The notes: a model not told the origin generated them from the sequence alone. 64,000 nt of DNA from Toxotes chatareus (GCA_016801885.1 CM028897.1:9796501-9860500), one strand, 5' to 3'. Counted from the stretch's first letter, positions 1 to 14,177 are shown. Numbers and translations are program-made.

Positions 1-550
1 AAAAATGTGAGATGATCTGTAGACTACGTATTATTTCTTCTTACTGACATATTACAGTCCCGTGTCAGATTATGCTTTTAGTCTGCCAATAACTGGCCAG
101 AAAGGCACAGTTTGTACACTTGGTTGAAATTCAAGGAAAATTATTGCAAGAACAAAGAACACGATAAAGAAATCTCTTTACATCAGAGCAGCAACAGTTC
201 TGATTCCTACACAAAAAGGCATACGTACATAACTTCTGCACATTCAGGTCAGGATGACTGACCTCTTTCAAGTATGTAAGTCACATCACATGACAGATGG
301 GTTAGGCTAACATTCATGAGCTTAGAAGTGATTCTGACTCCCTAAGAAATGTGAGTGACGAGCAGGGCGGTAAAAAGTGTAACTGTAGGAATGGTAACTG
401 CAGTTGAAGCTGTCTCACCTTTAGAACCTTTTCTCTGTCAGGTTTCATTTTATAAGAGCCTCTATTATGAGATGTCAAGTACCTATCACAGGTCCTTTTC
501 TTCTTCCAGCTCCACTTCTTGCTCCAGCAGTTCCTCAAACACAGAGATAG
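1..550 (-). other. probable 3' UTR / downstream flank of adap1
   Basis: Sequence after the TGA at 551-553, in the direction of adap1 transcription. I see no convincing AATAAA on the minus strand before the window edge, so the UTR end is not fixed. No other gene is visible here. Confidence 0.4.
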
Positions 551-3500
551 TCATGGTTTGTGCTTAAAATAGGCCTCCACTGCAGAGAGAAAGGAAAAGT
601 ATAGATACCAGACTCAGCAATTGAGAAGAAAAATCTAAAAAATGACTTGGCTTAGTTGGGTGTTCAAGTTACCTGCATACTCCTGAGGCAGCATTGGTCT
701 GTCAATAACAGTCTGAAATGCAGCCATCCAATCTTTCTGATCCTCTTCAGTCTCACATGCAAAAAGGAACTTCCTGTCTGGGGTCACTATGGTAATTCCA
801 AACTGCCAATGGTAGCCCTGAATGTTAGGAGGGAGGCCGGCAAGCACAGTGTAGCTGTTTTCCTTGCTACCAATGAACACCTCGCCCCTTGCATAGGCAT
901 CCTAAAAGCATAAGGAGAAACACAGTGAAACAAAAACTAGTAGTTTCAATAAGGAATACAAATGTCAAGTGTCAGTAAAATGAATATCATGTCATGTGTG
1001 AAAAGGAATACTCCTGTTTTGGCATGTTGTGAACCACAAACTAAATGTCACAGAGCACACCATGTTGAAGTGAGCCATTGTTAATATATGTGCAAACTGC
1101 ATGTGCTTGGTGAGATTCTGGGTGAACTGTTTCTAAAAATAAACAGAGACTGATACACAGACAAACAGCCACAGCGACATCTGCTGGTCACAGTGGTCAA
1201 TTACAGCAGTTTTGCTATGACATGCAGATTTTGTACCAGGGGATCTTTGAAGTACATGAGCCTCCTGTCGTCCATCGTAAACCACCTCTTCTTGAAGCCC
1301 TCTGTGTGCTGTGGAACAGAAACAGAGGATCAATTCACAGAGCTACAAATATCAAAATCCTTTCTGTAGGATATTGTTATGAGCTCTACACATTTCTCTA
1401 GATTAATATACCATGTTGTGGTAGTGTTCAATCTACACAAATGTAACTTAAAAAAAAAAAAGCCTCACCTTTGGCCCAGTCTTCTCCATGTAACCCTCCT
1501 TTATGTAGTTCCTGGTTAGCTTTGGCAACAACTAGACAAACAGAGCAAATACCTCACTGATAAACTCTGAATCACTCTGAGTTTGTAAGTATGTGTGCGT
1601 ACAAGGCCATAACCAGGAAGAAACAGTAATGAAGTCCTGCTACAGACCCTAGCTCCCTCTAGAAAACAGTTTTAAAGCTTAAAATTGCAGTATAGAAATA
1701 GTTAAACTAATGTATTCATTTATTTTGTTGGCTTAAAAAGTAATTAAATTTAAATATATGATAATAATAATGAAATATAATTTAATATTTATGAGCCTAG
1801 AAACAGCAGAATCAGAAAATTAAATAACTGCTTACTATGTAATTTGTTTAACTGCAGAATGTAATCCCCCAGCTTGCTGAAACTAACAAATTCCCAGAAA
1901 ACATATAAAGAATGTGATGTCTATGTCCTCACTTGTAGCCACAGTCCTAAACATATGTGCATGTGTTGGTGTGAGTACTCACATCAGAATTGGGAGCCCC
2001 AGGAAAAGCCACTTGCAGGTAGTGAAACCTGGCTGCTCTGATGGCGTTGAACCAGTCCACGATTTCCTTCAGGACAGGACAAGAAAGACGATGGACTGAT
2101 TCATTCACGTCACAACATAACACTCACGAGACGAAATGGGTTTTCTAAATGGCAGAAGTGGCTGTACTAAAAATACAATTTGAACAGCTCTAAACCCAAG
2201 AGAGATGTGCACCATTAGGAAGTAGTAACACATTCTCTCACAGTTTTCTCTCATTTTATCGTAACAGGGACTGAATGTTGCTGAACCATTACCTGTCTCA
2301 AATGATGGCCAGTCTCAAAATGACATGTGACTGTTATGTGGGTGTTGTTAAGCCTTTGTGCAAAAAAACAATAATCACACACTAACTAGTAATGACAAAC
2401 CATTTCCACCAGATGGACACACACATGCCTTTTCCTGCCTGCTCAGACACACTCCTGTTCCACATATTTGCTGGTTCCCACCCAAACCACCAAACAGAGA
2501 GGCAATGCATCTCACCTTTCCATCCTCATGGTAAACAAAGATATTCCTAGTACTGTTGTCCTTCAGATAAGTTATCTGCAGGCCATGGGCAGTGCCGATT
2601 TTCGTTGGTTGGAAAGTTGCATTCACACTATTGATCCTCATTATCGCTTTAGGCTCTCTGGCCTGCAGAAAGAAAACAAATTTTAGAAGCAAGATAGTGA
2701 AAGATAAAGTCGTATCTCTTCTCAGTGTTCTCCATGTGTATGGAATGGAAAAGGTTCATCATAATGGCAGATGAATAAGAAGCTGAAAATACACACTGCG
2801 ATTATGGCCTACGCAGTTCTTGTACTTACGCAGCAAGAAATAAACAACAATTTCAAATGGAAGTCACAGAGTGACATATTTAACAAGGGCAGTTTAACGC
2901 TGAGATCAGATAATAAAAAAGAAAAAGAACTCACATCATGCTTGTTGAAGTACTTCAGAACGCCCTCCCGTTCAGACAGAATAAATTTTCGGCTGAGGTA
3001 CTGTCCGTTGTCTCTGCCTCGTTTCCATAGAAACCCCTCTCTGTAACCTGCCAGGAGGGGAACCACGAGGGTCCAGTTCCATTGACATGAAGGTGGAATA
3101 CAGAGAGAGGACACAGCAGACTTTCACAGAAAGAACTAAAATACTTCAAAGTCAACAATAATACAGCTTTGCTGGCCACAAAGCTAAAGCCATGAAATGC
3201 TTTTTCGAGCTGTAGGGAACTGCCCACTACACATAGATTTTTACATTTTCATGTAAAAAGTACTGATTAGTGCAACTTTAAAAGTCACAATAGTACACAG
3301 TAAGTGCACTAAAACAGCAGTTTTACATTACATTATGAAACAGTGGTTACCAAGACGAGAGATCTTTAACTATACAACCAAAACAAATGCTAGTGGAAGC
3401 CACTGAAAGTTCTGACATTACAAAGGCCTGTAAATTTGGTGACCTTGTGTGTGTTTAAGTGTGTGCACACTTTTAGCTCATGTGGTCACAGTTCTAAGCA

Positions 3501-6500
3501 GCTCAGCAGAGGTGGGAGGAAGCAGCTCTGCTTTTACTACAAATAAATAATTCACGTTCAAATGATGGCTTCCTCTACAAGCCTGAACGTCAGTAGAGAA
3601 AACTCTCTCCCTCTCTAACACACACACGCACACACACACACACTCTCTACTACACTACACTACTTTTAGGCTTTGTTAAGGCAGTGACACTGTAATATCC
3701 AGAAACTGCAACAACTGCAAGGAACTTTTCATATTAAGATACTTTTACCATTTCATTTTTTAATTTTAGTTAGTTTTTTGGAGCGATTATCACCTTGTTA
3801 GTTTTTTATACTAGTGGCGGCATTTAAAACAAAACCTGGTGATGCCAACCCACAGCTTCACAGATTTAGAACTTAACTGTTTATGTTTGATTATATGTGA
3901 ATCTGCAAATAGACTACATTAGAAGTAACTGATAAACCACTTCCCCTACAAGTAACTTTACAAGAAAAGCCCTTCCACAGAAAATGTCTCTGTCAAATCC
4001 AGGGTGTAGCACACACTTAAGTGCAATGTGATAAAAAGCAGAGAAAACTTGAGAGGAAATTGTGCTAGAAAATGACATCTCAGTTACCCCTTTAATCAGG
4101 GAAATTGACCTGAAATCACACACTTAAAATGTTTGTCTGCTTGTTCCTTTTCTTCAGTTTCTTGCCTCTTTGTACAATAATAAAGTCATCATGGTGTGGG
4201 CCACAGAGCGCTGTAAACCTCTGGTTGCGCTATGGCTTCATCAATTATTCATAAGTCAGAATGTTTTGTTCCACCACTGGGAGGAGGGGGTCGAACTGCC
4301 CACAACAGAGTAACCCAGCACAGGAGAAGAAGAGAAGTCATTCACTGTAACAACAGGGTGTCAAAGATTTGCAAACACTTGGGAGAGCAAAGCAAGTTTT
4401 GGACCACAGCACACATCTTTCTACCGACCACATCTAGTTTTTTTTTTTTCCCCTGGCCTAAATATATGAGCAATGTTATATAGCATACTTGTACACAAAA
4501 CAGGCCATTCTTCTTCCATGGCACAGACACACAACCACATGCTCCTAAACCTCTGCACAGTGCAACACAAGAGGCCATTGACAGAGAAGGAGAGAGACAA
4601 GTTTGACAGTCATGAGACTCTGATAATAGTGCTTTATCTTCTCTACCTTTAAGTGAGATTTTACTTGTTTTCTGTTTGTGTGCACTTATCATTTATTGCA
4701 TGTTTTTAGTCCAGAGAGCCCTTTGGTATTTTGCCTTTTTGATACTTCCAGACTATCCAGAGAAATAGAAGAGCTTTCTTTTTCTCTGAAAAAGTTAAAC
4801 AGATTTGATTCCAACTTGTCTTGCTGCTATTTTAACCTTCTAAAATACTGTTCATTTTAACATAAAATTTTGCAAAAGAAATCTGCTTATTATTACAGCA
4901 TCAATGTGTTTGACAAATTTCAGGTTGTATTTCAGCTCTTTGAGGCAGAGTAAATGCACTTCTAATGTATCTAATGATTTTTTTTTTTTTTAACAGCAAA
5001 TAAACGTGTTAGCTGTGACAACTAAGTAAAAGGGAACTGTGTTGATTTTAGACATTACAATCTGTTTCCTCATTATGTGGAATAGTGCATAGTTTGTGAA
5101 CCTGACACTGTGACTCCAGCAATGACATCACATTACTACAAATTTAGCAATACATTTCCACCCATTACTTGCACAAGATGGGTGGAGTAACACAGGAATG
5201 TCTTTAATTTTTCTACCAAAAAAAGAAAGGTCACAAACCATGATTTCTATCAGGCTAAACTGACTTTATTTTGCACAACTTCCTGTTACCACCACAAACC
5301 GTCAATACAACTTGATGGAAAGCGTGGTTGGTGACCATCATGTTTTATTCATCAGAACATATGGACTAAAGTGACAACTTCCCATTTTCCCTTTAACTGT
5401 GCTAAAGTTCAGTAAGTTGCAGTTGATCAATGAATTTCTCACAACTAAAACTGTGAAGCTGTGATCTCTATGATTATTAATGATGGGGAAAATGTGAATA
5501 AGGTATAGGTTGAAAAACAGTGGGCCTATCCTTAAATTCTTGGCCTCTTTACATGTGGGTGTCCTAGAAAGCCATACCATTAATCTCTTGCCTACACCAT
5601 GGAAAAAAAGTTCCAAGACTCTAGACTCTTATCAGATTATTTTGCCATCAAAAAACAGACTGCAATGGTCCAGTCTCAGCATGTTTACACAGGAGTCTGA
5701 ACGTTTATCTAAGACATAGGTGTCAAACCTGTTCCACAAAGGGCCGTGTGGCTGCAGGTTTTTGTTCCAACCAAGCAGCAGCACACCAGACTTGACTCAT
5801 TTAATCAACTGATCTCAGTCTTCAGACAGTTGATTGGTCAAACTGTGTGTTCTTGATTGGTTGGAACAAAAACCTGCAGCCACACGGCCCTTTGTGGAAC
5901 AGGTTTGACACCTCTGATCTAAGACATCAGAATGAGCCAATCTTAGCATCTATACATAATAGTAAGGTTCTACAGTCTTAACAAACCATAACAGCCCTGT
6001 CTTAGCATCTGTACGCTCATTCTCACTCAGTTTGGGAGCACTCATTATTGATTAGCCATGTCTGATTAACAGTGAGGTTGGTGCCGCTTTCTTGTTCAAT
6101 GTGATTGCCCTGGGCAACTAGCCAACACATAATTCTCATCTTTGACACACATATTCATAGGCACATGATTCAGCACAAAAGACAGAGATAAGGGTTATGT
6201 AATAAACACTTATTGAGGAAGTGAACTTTGGCCAATGGCAAAATGACTTCACACAGTCAACTATAACCAAAGGGAGAGATATATTGTAGTTGGGCAGAAA
6301 CGGAGGTGGGTGTACATAAGACAAAAGTGGGAAGGTAGAGGAGAAAGAAAGCACACAAGGAGCTGAAGGACGGCAGCAAAGGGCAGTTTTCCTCCCTTGA
6401 TGACCAACCCTCATTGTCTCTGCCAATGTCTAAGCCAAGCTGACACACTGTCTATCTTCCAAACTACCTAATGAGCAGCTGTGCAATCTGACTGAAACTG

Positions 6501-9248
6501 AATCAGAAACCTTGCAGGGAAACTGCTTTGTTACTGTTGCTCCACACCCAGTAAACACAAAGTAAGCGAACAGAAAAATCTACAAATGCAAATGTGCAAA
6601 AAGGGAGGCTGATTAACAATCACCCTCCCTAAACAATTAAGCGTTTTGTGCAAAGGTAAACTGAAGGAAAAGTGTAATGCCTACATGATGAAGGAGTTTT
6701 GACAGCATCCTCCTCTCCACAATTCAATGCAGAGGGTCCAGCTCCACATCCAGGACTGAGCCAACCGATGATTTTGTTGAGTCTGCTGGTGTCAGCCGTC
6801 CTCAGGCTACTGCCCCAGCCGAGCACAGCATAAAAAGAACTGGGTAGCTAATTGGGCTGGCCCTGGTACGTTTTAATGCTAGTTTTAGCATTAAAACTAG
6901 AAGCAGGGAAAAGCGGCTAGCCTATCTGTGTTCAAGATGAAACAAAGACCTTTCAGCTCCTCTAAAGCTCACTCTAATGTGATGTGTAATGCATCTCATT
7001 TAATCTGAATATAAACAGAAATGTCACAACCTTTTCAAGGTTAGGGAGTAGTTACATGCTCTAACAATTTTTCTTATTTCCCCTAAATGTTGAACTGTTC
7101 CTTTAAGAAGAGGCAGTAAAATGGTTGTCCTTTCCTTTACTATTCCACTCATTGTCTTGGATGTGATCGGCTGTTTCACTCAAGAATGTTGGTAATGATA
7201 AATGGATGATGCTGTTTTCCTGAATGTTCATTCAATGCTGAAAAGCGGGTGTTGTGTGAGACACAGACAATTTTTCCCAGAGTAAGCAAGAAGTATAATT
7301 CATTTGCGCATGTAACTGTACAGAGACACATTTATTTCTTACCTGCAGAGTAGGGCTCCTGCCTCTCCACAGACAAAAACTCCTTCCTCTCATACTTTGC
7401 TCGGACCCACTGTTCCCGCAGGAGCCTGCAGTACAGTTGGTGTTAGACACTCAGATTTACCTGGGTTTGATGTTTACTTCATGCTCGAGCTGATTTGTTG
7501 GAAACGTCTCATTATTTTAAACAGATGTTGAGCCTCCAGGCTACATTTCATGCAAACTCCAAACAGAGGCAATCAAATATTACTTGGCTCATCTTCTCGT
7601 AATCATCACTTGTGTCTCCATTACCCTCTCCATCTTTCATGATGGTGATTATACAGCTCATGCTCCTCTTTTCTCTTTCATATCTATCTTTATTATATTA
7701 ATGTCTTTGAACTCTCTCTGTTCCCTTACTTATCCTTAACATTCACATAGCAATATTCCTAAACTTGCACGTGTGTACAGCTTCATCATGATTTTCATCA
7801 AGGCACCATAACATCCTTAAAAAGCTATGTCACTTTCAACACATCAGCATCACAGTCTTTAATGTCATAGCTTTGCGCTGCTCTTCTGAGCACTCCAAGC
7901 CTTTCACACTTCACTTCAGTCCTCAAACATTCAGTCCTCAAACACAATGCAAGTCCATTTTAAGATAAGGTTCACAGCTCAGTGTTTTGTCATTGCATAT
8001 CGTTATTTATATCACCAGACCGTTAAGGAGCAACCCTTCTGCTGAACTGCTGCTTCCTGTTCAAACTACAGGAACTTGACATTCTTATCATGGAGGAATT
8101 TCTACATGCCAGCCTGGCTACCAAAACCAGTTGTTGCCCTATCTTAAAATGGACTTGCATTGTGTTCGAGGACTGAAAGTTTAGGAAGAACATTTTAAAA
8201 ATCCATTTGTGGAACAATAATTGCAGTTTTAAAGATTTTTTTTGGTAATATTTTTCTGTGTCTTTGCACAATATAACCATAACACATCAGCTGATGTTTG
8301 TGATGTTTTTGATCAATTACAGACACTCTGAAAAACGTCAGAACTGATGCAGAGTGACATTAAATTTACAGTCTTAAGTAGGTGACATCACCATTTATTA
8401 CTGAATGAATTAACTAATGGGCAATTAAGTCAACTACCATCAGCACCTTTGCCATTTGAACAAACCTGATTCTCATCATTTCATCCTGAACTACCTTGTA
8501 AACAACTTCATTAGGTATAAATGGATGTGTATGATAACTTCCCTAATTTCCATGGCTATTCAAAATCAAGACCAAAGCAAGATGAAAGTTTCCACTGTGT
8601 CCATCTGTGCTGCATCTTACATTTAAAGCTGATCCCATGTATGGAGGTAGCAATAACACCTCAATCAGATATTAAGGAGGGCTGAGGACAACGTCACTTA
8701 CGTGCAGTCCTTGTGCATGGGACGGTAGTAGAAGGCAGGAACTATCTGCTCATATTTGGCCTTGGCAGCATCATTACCTACAGAGTCCACAAACTGCAGA
8801 GGCGAGAAAGAGAAACATCTGATTTCTGTAAGTGATATCTGTGTGCACTCAGCAGTGTAGTGGCTGTGAGTGCATGAATGTGTATTTGGTTGATGAGGGC
8901 AGGTTGCAAACGCTCTCTCACACTTAAATATAACAAGGTGCTTGCAGCTCAGTGTTCATGTGGCTGCCTCAGAGGGACAGATACTGCCGTTGCCATAGAG
9001 GCTGTTTCTTTCAGGTTTACGTATTTCACAAAGAAAATACAACTGAGAATAGTGAACACGGCCGGGAAACTATAGACCACACATGCATAAACACTCACAC
9101 ACACTTGTACTTATATCTTTGTGAGGACATTCAGTAACGCATTCCCTAACCCCTTACCCTAACCAAAACCCAATTATAACCTGAACCCTACAACCAAGTC
9201 TTAACCCTCAAACAACCCTTTAAAGTTGTGTGACCAAAATATCCTCAC

Positions 9249-9317
<69 letters not shown>

Positions 9318-12300
9318 AGGTATATGCTTTTGGTCCTCACAAAGACAGATGTACAAGCACACACAGAGAAATCAAGGAAATAGGGCACAAAAAGAAAGCT
9401 AATGGTAAAACCACAAACCATTTTGCTGCATGCATTCACACAAGCAAACTAAAGTGGGCAGCAGCATGACACATTCTGACTGATGAGGATGTGTGAAAAC
9501 ATATTCTGCACTGTGACATAAACCTGTGAGTTTCAAAAGCTGAAAGTCCTGGGATTCAGCACACACAAAACACCCACACACACAGATACAAAGATACTTG
9601 TTGTATCTGCCAGCTGCTGGCTCATGCCTTTCAGGCCATAGTGAATCGAGACTGATGACTTGTCTTATTCTTCCAAGCAGGGATGCAAAGGACGGAGAGA
9701 CAAGCAGAGAGAGATGGTCACAGTGAAGCAGGGTGGGATGGGTGAGGCCACAGACATTACTTCAAGCCAAGTTTTAGATTATAATCAATGTCTGAGCTTC
9801 TCTCACAAAAGAAAGGGTTTTCTACTTTGTTCAGGGTGTGTATGAATAAAATGCCACAGACAATAGTTCTCACCTCCACCTCAGAGGAGCTCCAGGGATC
9901 CAGGAGGACAGACTTCACCTTGCTGATCTGAGCAATGTTTCTATGGAAGCCTGAGCAGCTTTGACACATAAACACACCCAGGGTATAGGATGCCCACTCT
10001 GGATCTGCAAAGCAACATGCAGTAAATACACAGATGCACACAAAAACTACTTTAAGATCTAAATAACTGAACACACTGAAACATTTCTCAACTTCCCTTT
10101 AACAGACACTGATGACTCCACTGTATTTAAAGCAGGCCAACCAAAGTGAAGCGCTGACAGCCAAAACAGTGGTCAACAAATTATTACAGGCAGACAACTA
10201 CAACACTAGGGAAATGATTTTCACGTCACAAGTGTTCTCGCATTAGCACATACAGGAAGCGGGCGCAGTAAACTTGTCTCTGTGACCTAGATTTAAAAAC
10301 AGTCTCAATCCTCAGAGTGATCACAATACAATACCTGAGTTCCACTGATGATCACTATTTATATTATAAATCAGCATGTGGACTGTATGTCTTTGTGAGC
10401 ACAACCTGGGTGTTTCCAGTGTGTCTCCATGTGGCAGCAGTAGTTAGGGAGAAGACTCCACACAACTGATGGCTCACCTTGAATCACCCCTGACAGGGCA
10501 GTATTTCATAGATTCTAACCCCCCCAACTCCAAAACACTCACAAAATACATAATGTCTCCCTTTGTACAGCATTTACACAACAAAACTTGCTTAGAGACA
10601 GTAAACTACCTTCAAAAATTCCATTTGGGCTGAATAAAGTTCAATCTTTTCTTTTATCGGAGGCAGACACATTAATATACCTATTTTATGAGGATATACA
10701 TAACATAACTGTGTTTACCATACTGAGTACAGTAAATTTGTATGCCATTTGTCTGTACAGTTGTCAGTATGTTATTCACACCTACATTACATTCACACAT
10801 TACATTCACACCTGAGTGCCAAGAAAACACATGCTTAAGACCCCTGTCATTATGCTGTACTCTTGAAAAGCTCAGTGAAAGGTCAGAACTTTAAAAAGTT
10901 TAAACATTACTTTGAAGGAAGACAAGTGTGAAAAGAGCGCAGGGTAGCAAGCACCAGTTTCATAGAATCTTACAACTGATACACATTGTGTTCATTCTTT
11001 AAAGCTACAACAAGGTACAGTGAACTAATCAATTTAAATTCAACACAGAACAGCAAAAATGTGAATAGCTGCACACACACAGCTCCTCCTATACTTCAAA
11101 AGCTCATTTTAAGACTCATTACTCTAATGCAATGAATGGTGCCATGGTGGTTATTTTGTAAGTGAGCCAAAGAACTAGGGCAGCATGTAGCTCATTGTAT
11201 CACTGAGCTGAAGCCCTTCAACCACAGCTAATGACAACAAAAACGGTCCCAGCTCACACACACAATGTAAAAATAGCATGAGAGGAAAAAAAAAAAAAGT
11301 TACTTCCTTGTGCATAATCACAAAGCTGCACACAAGTAACACTGTGCATCTGTACCGAAGAGACAAGAGGATGATGTGTGGTTAGCCACTCCCATTTTCT
11401 CACAGCTTGTGAAGCCTGTGTTATGTAGGATCCATATAAAGTCAGACAACCAGCAGATAGAGGACAAATACACATTTGGTATGGAAGAGAAACCAGAGAG
11501 GGCCAGTATTTATTATCAAAATATGAAAATGGGAATCTGTGAATGGAGCTGAAATTAATTTTAACAGCCACAGACAGGATGCTCTCCGGTATTTAATGGG
11601 TTCATCATATTTCACACTGGATCTCCAATTCTTCAAAAATGTTGAATAATCAGAAAAGCTTATACTTATGCCAAGAAAGGCAAAACACAATGAACACATT
11701 ACTCTAGACCTCTCTGACTCCACTTAAAACTGAGTCTTATTTAACAAACCACACCTGTTTGCACATATCCATGTACTGAGCTGCAGATTTGATAAGTGCA
11801 AACCATCTAGGTGTGACCATGTGGGTGTGTGACCAAACACACAGTATATGCATACTGAAAGCAATCAGCCACCAGATGAATACACGTTTGGCCCCTCAAC
11901 CTAAAGACATGTATGAAAATCGCCCACCCTAGAAGACGATTATGAATCAGAAATATATTTTGTAAAGCTTTTTTTTTTTTTTTTTTTGAATAAAACTCAG
12001 TTCGAAGTTGAAATAAACACTTACGGGCCTACAAGTGTTAGTGTCTATATGAAACCTGCTAGTCCCTTGCAGTACAGCGGCTTATACATTATTTTGTTGC
12101 TCTTTTATGAGAATCCCCACTAAATAATTTGCTCTCCTGTGTGAACTGTTGAGTCAGTTCACACACTTCTATATTTCATAACCATGCCTTGACCACATCG
12201 TGACTGTCTGAGAAGAGAAACTAAACGACTCTCTGGCGAAAAAGAACTGGACGCACACTGTGAAATCGCAGTGTACTGTAAATTATTTACAGCTTAAAAT

Positions 12301-12516
12301 ATCCCACGGGAACAAAAACGGAAGTTTAGGATGAATAAATAAACAAACAGATTTAAGTGGGAACCGGTCACTAAAAGGTGTCCAGCATCTTGTCAGTGAC
12401 TACCCTCCCACCCCATCCATCGTACCTGGAGATCCGCAGTCGGCACAGTTTCCATTCCCAGGTTTCTGAAGAAGCTGTTTCATACGCCGTCTGTTCTTTT
12501 CTTGATCCGAAGCCAT
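551..12516 (-). CDS. adap1: ArfGAP with dual PH domains 1 (centaurin-alpha 1)
   Basis: ADAP1 is a GTPase-activating protein for ARF6 that binds PIP3 and IP4 at the plasma membrane. Coding exons, 5' to 3': 12426-12516, 9874-10004, 8702-8793, 7343-7425, 2935-3047, 2516-2662, 1983-2066, 1469-1531, 1237-1308, 673-901 and 551-579. All have AG/GT borders and phases that add up to 377 aa; I recall human ADAP1 as 374 aa. The ArfGAP zinc finger is C24, C27, C44, C47 (CxxC-16-CxxC), followed by the catalytic arginine R52 in the GFHRN segment. PH domain 1 covers about residues 130-230 (REGFLWKRGRDN at its start) and PH domain 2 about 250-360 (EGFKKRWFTMDDRRLMYF). The end, VEAYFKHKP, is ADAP1-type and argues against ADAP2. 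The start ATG (12514-12516) is the first in frame before the zinc finger. Intron 4 is the largest, about 4.3 kb. Confidence 0.93.
3618..3643. repeat. (CA)n microsatellite
   Basis: Dinucleotide run, slightly interrupted (one cg step), inside adap1 intron 4. Confidence 0.85.
5707..5924. mobile_element. hAT-like palindromic MITE with 8-bp target-site duplication
   Basis: The element (5715-5916, about 200 bp) lies in adap1 intron 4. Its ends are inverted repeats of about 60 bp: the left arm begins cataggtgtcaaacc and the right arm is its complement ending ggtttgacacctctg. The arms share the block gctgcaggtttttgttccaa. It is flanked by direct 8-bp copies of atctaaga at 5707-5714 and 5917-5924. 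An 8-bp duplication and a CA-GRGGTGTC-type terminus fit a non-autonomous hAT element. There is no coding capacity. Confidence 0.8.
6870..6897. repeat. perfect 12-bp-stem hairpin
   Basis: gttttaatgcta, a four-base loop, then its exact complement. Located in adap1 intron 4. The function is unknown. It could be a repeat remnant. Confidence 0.7.
7930..8177. mobile_element. inverted-repeat element (MITE-like)
   Basis: Two arms of about 40 bp, near-perfect complements (7930-7970 and 8137-8177), enclose about 165 bp between adap1 exons 3 and 4. The left arm starts ttcagtcctcaaaca, and that 15-mer is also repeated directly just outside (7915-7929). No coding sequence is present. The family was not identified. 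Confidence 0.65.
9098..9366. mobile_element. teleost dispersed repeat with inverted termini and internal (CT)30
   Basis: The left end (cacttgtac...ctttgtgaggac, 9102-9128) is complementary to the right end (gtcctcacaaag...gtacaagcac, 9333-9360). Between them lie ccctaacc-type sequence and a long CT run. I recall similar cctcacaaag-ended elements as common in fish introns. It lies in adap1 intron 2. Confidence 0.65.
9253..9312. repeat. (CT)n microsatellite, about 60 bp
   Basis: Uninterrupted CT dinucleotides inside the inverted-terminus element. Likely length-polymorphic. Confidence 0.95.
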
Positions 12517-13830
12517 AACTCAATTGATCTGCTCGGCGGGTGAAAACTCTCATGCATCGAAAGTATTAATGCCGCCGGTCGCAATGGACTCGGTTTGTAA
12601 AAATGCGTCGTAACGCGCCTGACCAACTACTAAGAGGGCTGTAATTGAGAGTGGAGGGTGGCTGAACAGTGGGGCATGGTCAGTCTAATGTTGATGCCAC
12701 AACCATCAATGCGTTTAACTTCTCTGCCTTTCTCTGGAGTGAGACCCCCAGCGGCCATTATGCTGATATGATGGAAACGCGCTCACGACACTCCCAGACA
12801 CTGAATACACCCAAATGTACTCCTTCTCTCACCAACTCGGTATCCACCAATTCATAATTATCCTTTTACGTTATCTCACTGTATATTTTTTCCCCTTTAT
12901 AGTTATTTTAACGACTTTAACGCGTCTGGTGATGTCTAAAGTTATTAAGTAATGAGAAAATATATCTTCTAACTGTATCCCATGTGGTCTGGTGCCAGGT
13001 ACGTGGGTAATTGTAGACGTCCAGTTCGAGCTTTACAAAAATCACACAGGTGTTTTCAAATGCGGCTGATGAAACCTTTGCTCGGGTAGAAGGTGGGCGG
13101 GGCTATGGTGGGGTTTACGTGAGTTTACCAGGCTCCATCCAATTAGAAAGGTAAAGGTATTACTTTTCCCGCCCTAGCATGCGCAACAAAGGTAACGGGA
13201 GCGTGACGGAAATGTCAATCAAGCACAAGTCTGCACAGGCCGCACACGGTGGTCTAATCAAAATGATTCGAATCACCTGTGCGGGCAACCTCTTGGGTTT
13301 CAGGTGCGATTACAACACATGACCGCGGAAACCAAATTTTATCTGTGGCACAGGGGTAAATAATGAGTCCAAGGCAGTTGTGTGTAAAACTTTACATAGT
13401 TGAATCAAACAGTCCTCCTCTACTTTAAATACAGCTTTCCACTTCCTGTCTTAAAATTATGATATATATGCTCTAAATATTGCTTTAGTCACAGCTGTCA
13501 AACACATGCTCCTAGAAGTTAATGCTCTTAGAAGAAAAAATTATATTATTTCCCTGAATCTAATTTCTCTACCCAGTAAAATGCTCCCACATGAGTGCAC
13601 ACTGGAAGCCTAATGAGTAAATGTGATTGCCAAGTTTTGTTGCTGAACTGTGAGCACAATGCTGTGTTTATGTTTGGCTGTCATTATTCATTTGAAAGTA
13701 CGGCAGACACATTAAACATTAACATGTTCTCCAAAGACTGTGAAAGTGTCCGTAGAACAAACAAATGGCAGGCACTGAGACAAGAAGAGGGGTGAGAATT
13801 TCAACCTGGCTCTCACTAACTGAACTCACA
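12517..13830. other. intergenic region: adap1 upstream / rnps1 downstream
   Basis: Contains the 5' flank and presumably the promoter of adap1, just above the ATG at 12516, and ends at the presumed rnps1 poly(A) region. I see no further coding exon. The short open frames here lack splice or family support. Confidence 0.5.
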
Positions 13831-13846
13831 TTTTGTTTCAGCACTT

Positions 13847-13852
13847 TTATTT
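13847..13852 (-). terminator. poly(A) signal AATAAA of rnps1
   Basis: AATAAA on the minus strand (tttatt on plus), about 330 bases after the rnps1 stop codon. It is the best-placed canonical signal, which gives a 3' UTR running from 14177 to about 13830. Confidence 0.6.
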
Positions 13853-14177
13853 GTCAAAATGTCTAAAAAGTCAGTACATGGTAAAAAGAAGACACACTTT
13901 AAAAGAAATATTGGTAGATCTCAATGGAGCCCAGACTAAGACCACTGAGCTAGATCTTCAGGATTAACTCAAAATATAAAAAGAAACTCACACTTGCACA
14001 AAAAAACAAAAAAAAAACATGTCCACTTCCTACATGCAGGCAGATGTTTTAGGCTGGCTACAAATTGGATGATTTTATTTCTAGTGAATCCAAATGGTCT
14101 GTCAGAGCACGTACTCCAGGTGATCTGGGGTCAGAGAATCTAAGTGATCACTTGGTATCCGGAGGCTGGAAACCCAT

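Noticed and set aside
9140..9220. Telomere-like ccctaacc repeats
   Set aside because: Irregular, only a few units, and inside a dispersed element with inverted ends. Not an interstitial telomeric tract.
9230..9469. ORFs made of Ser-Leu or Arg-Glu repeats
   Set aside because: Translation of the (CT)n microsatellite on both strands. No coding evidence.
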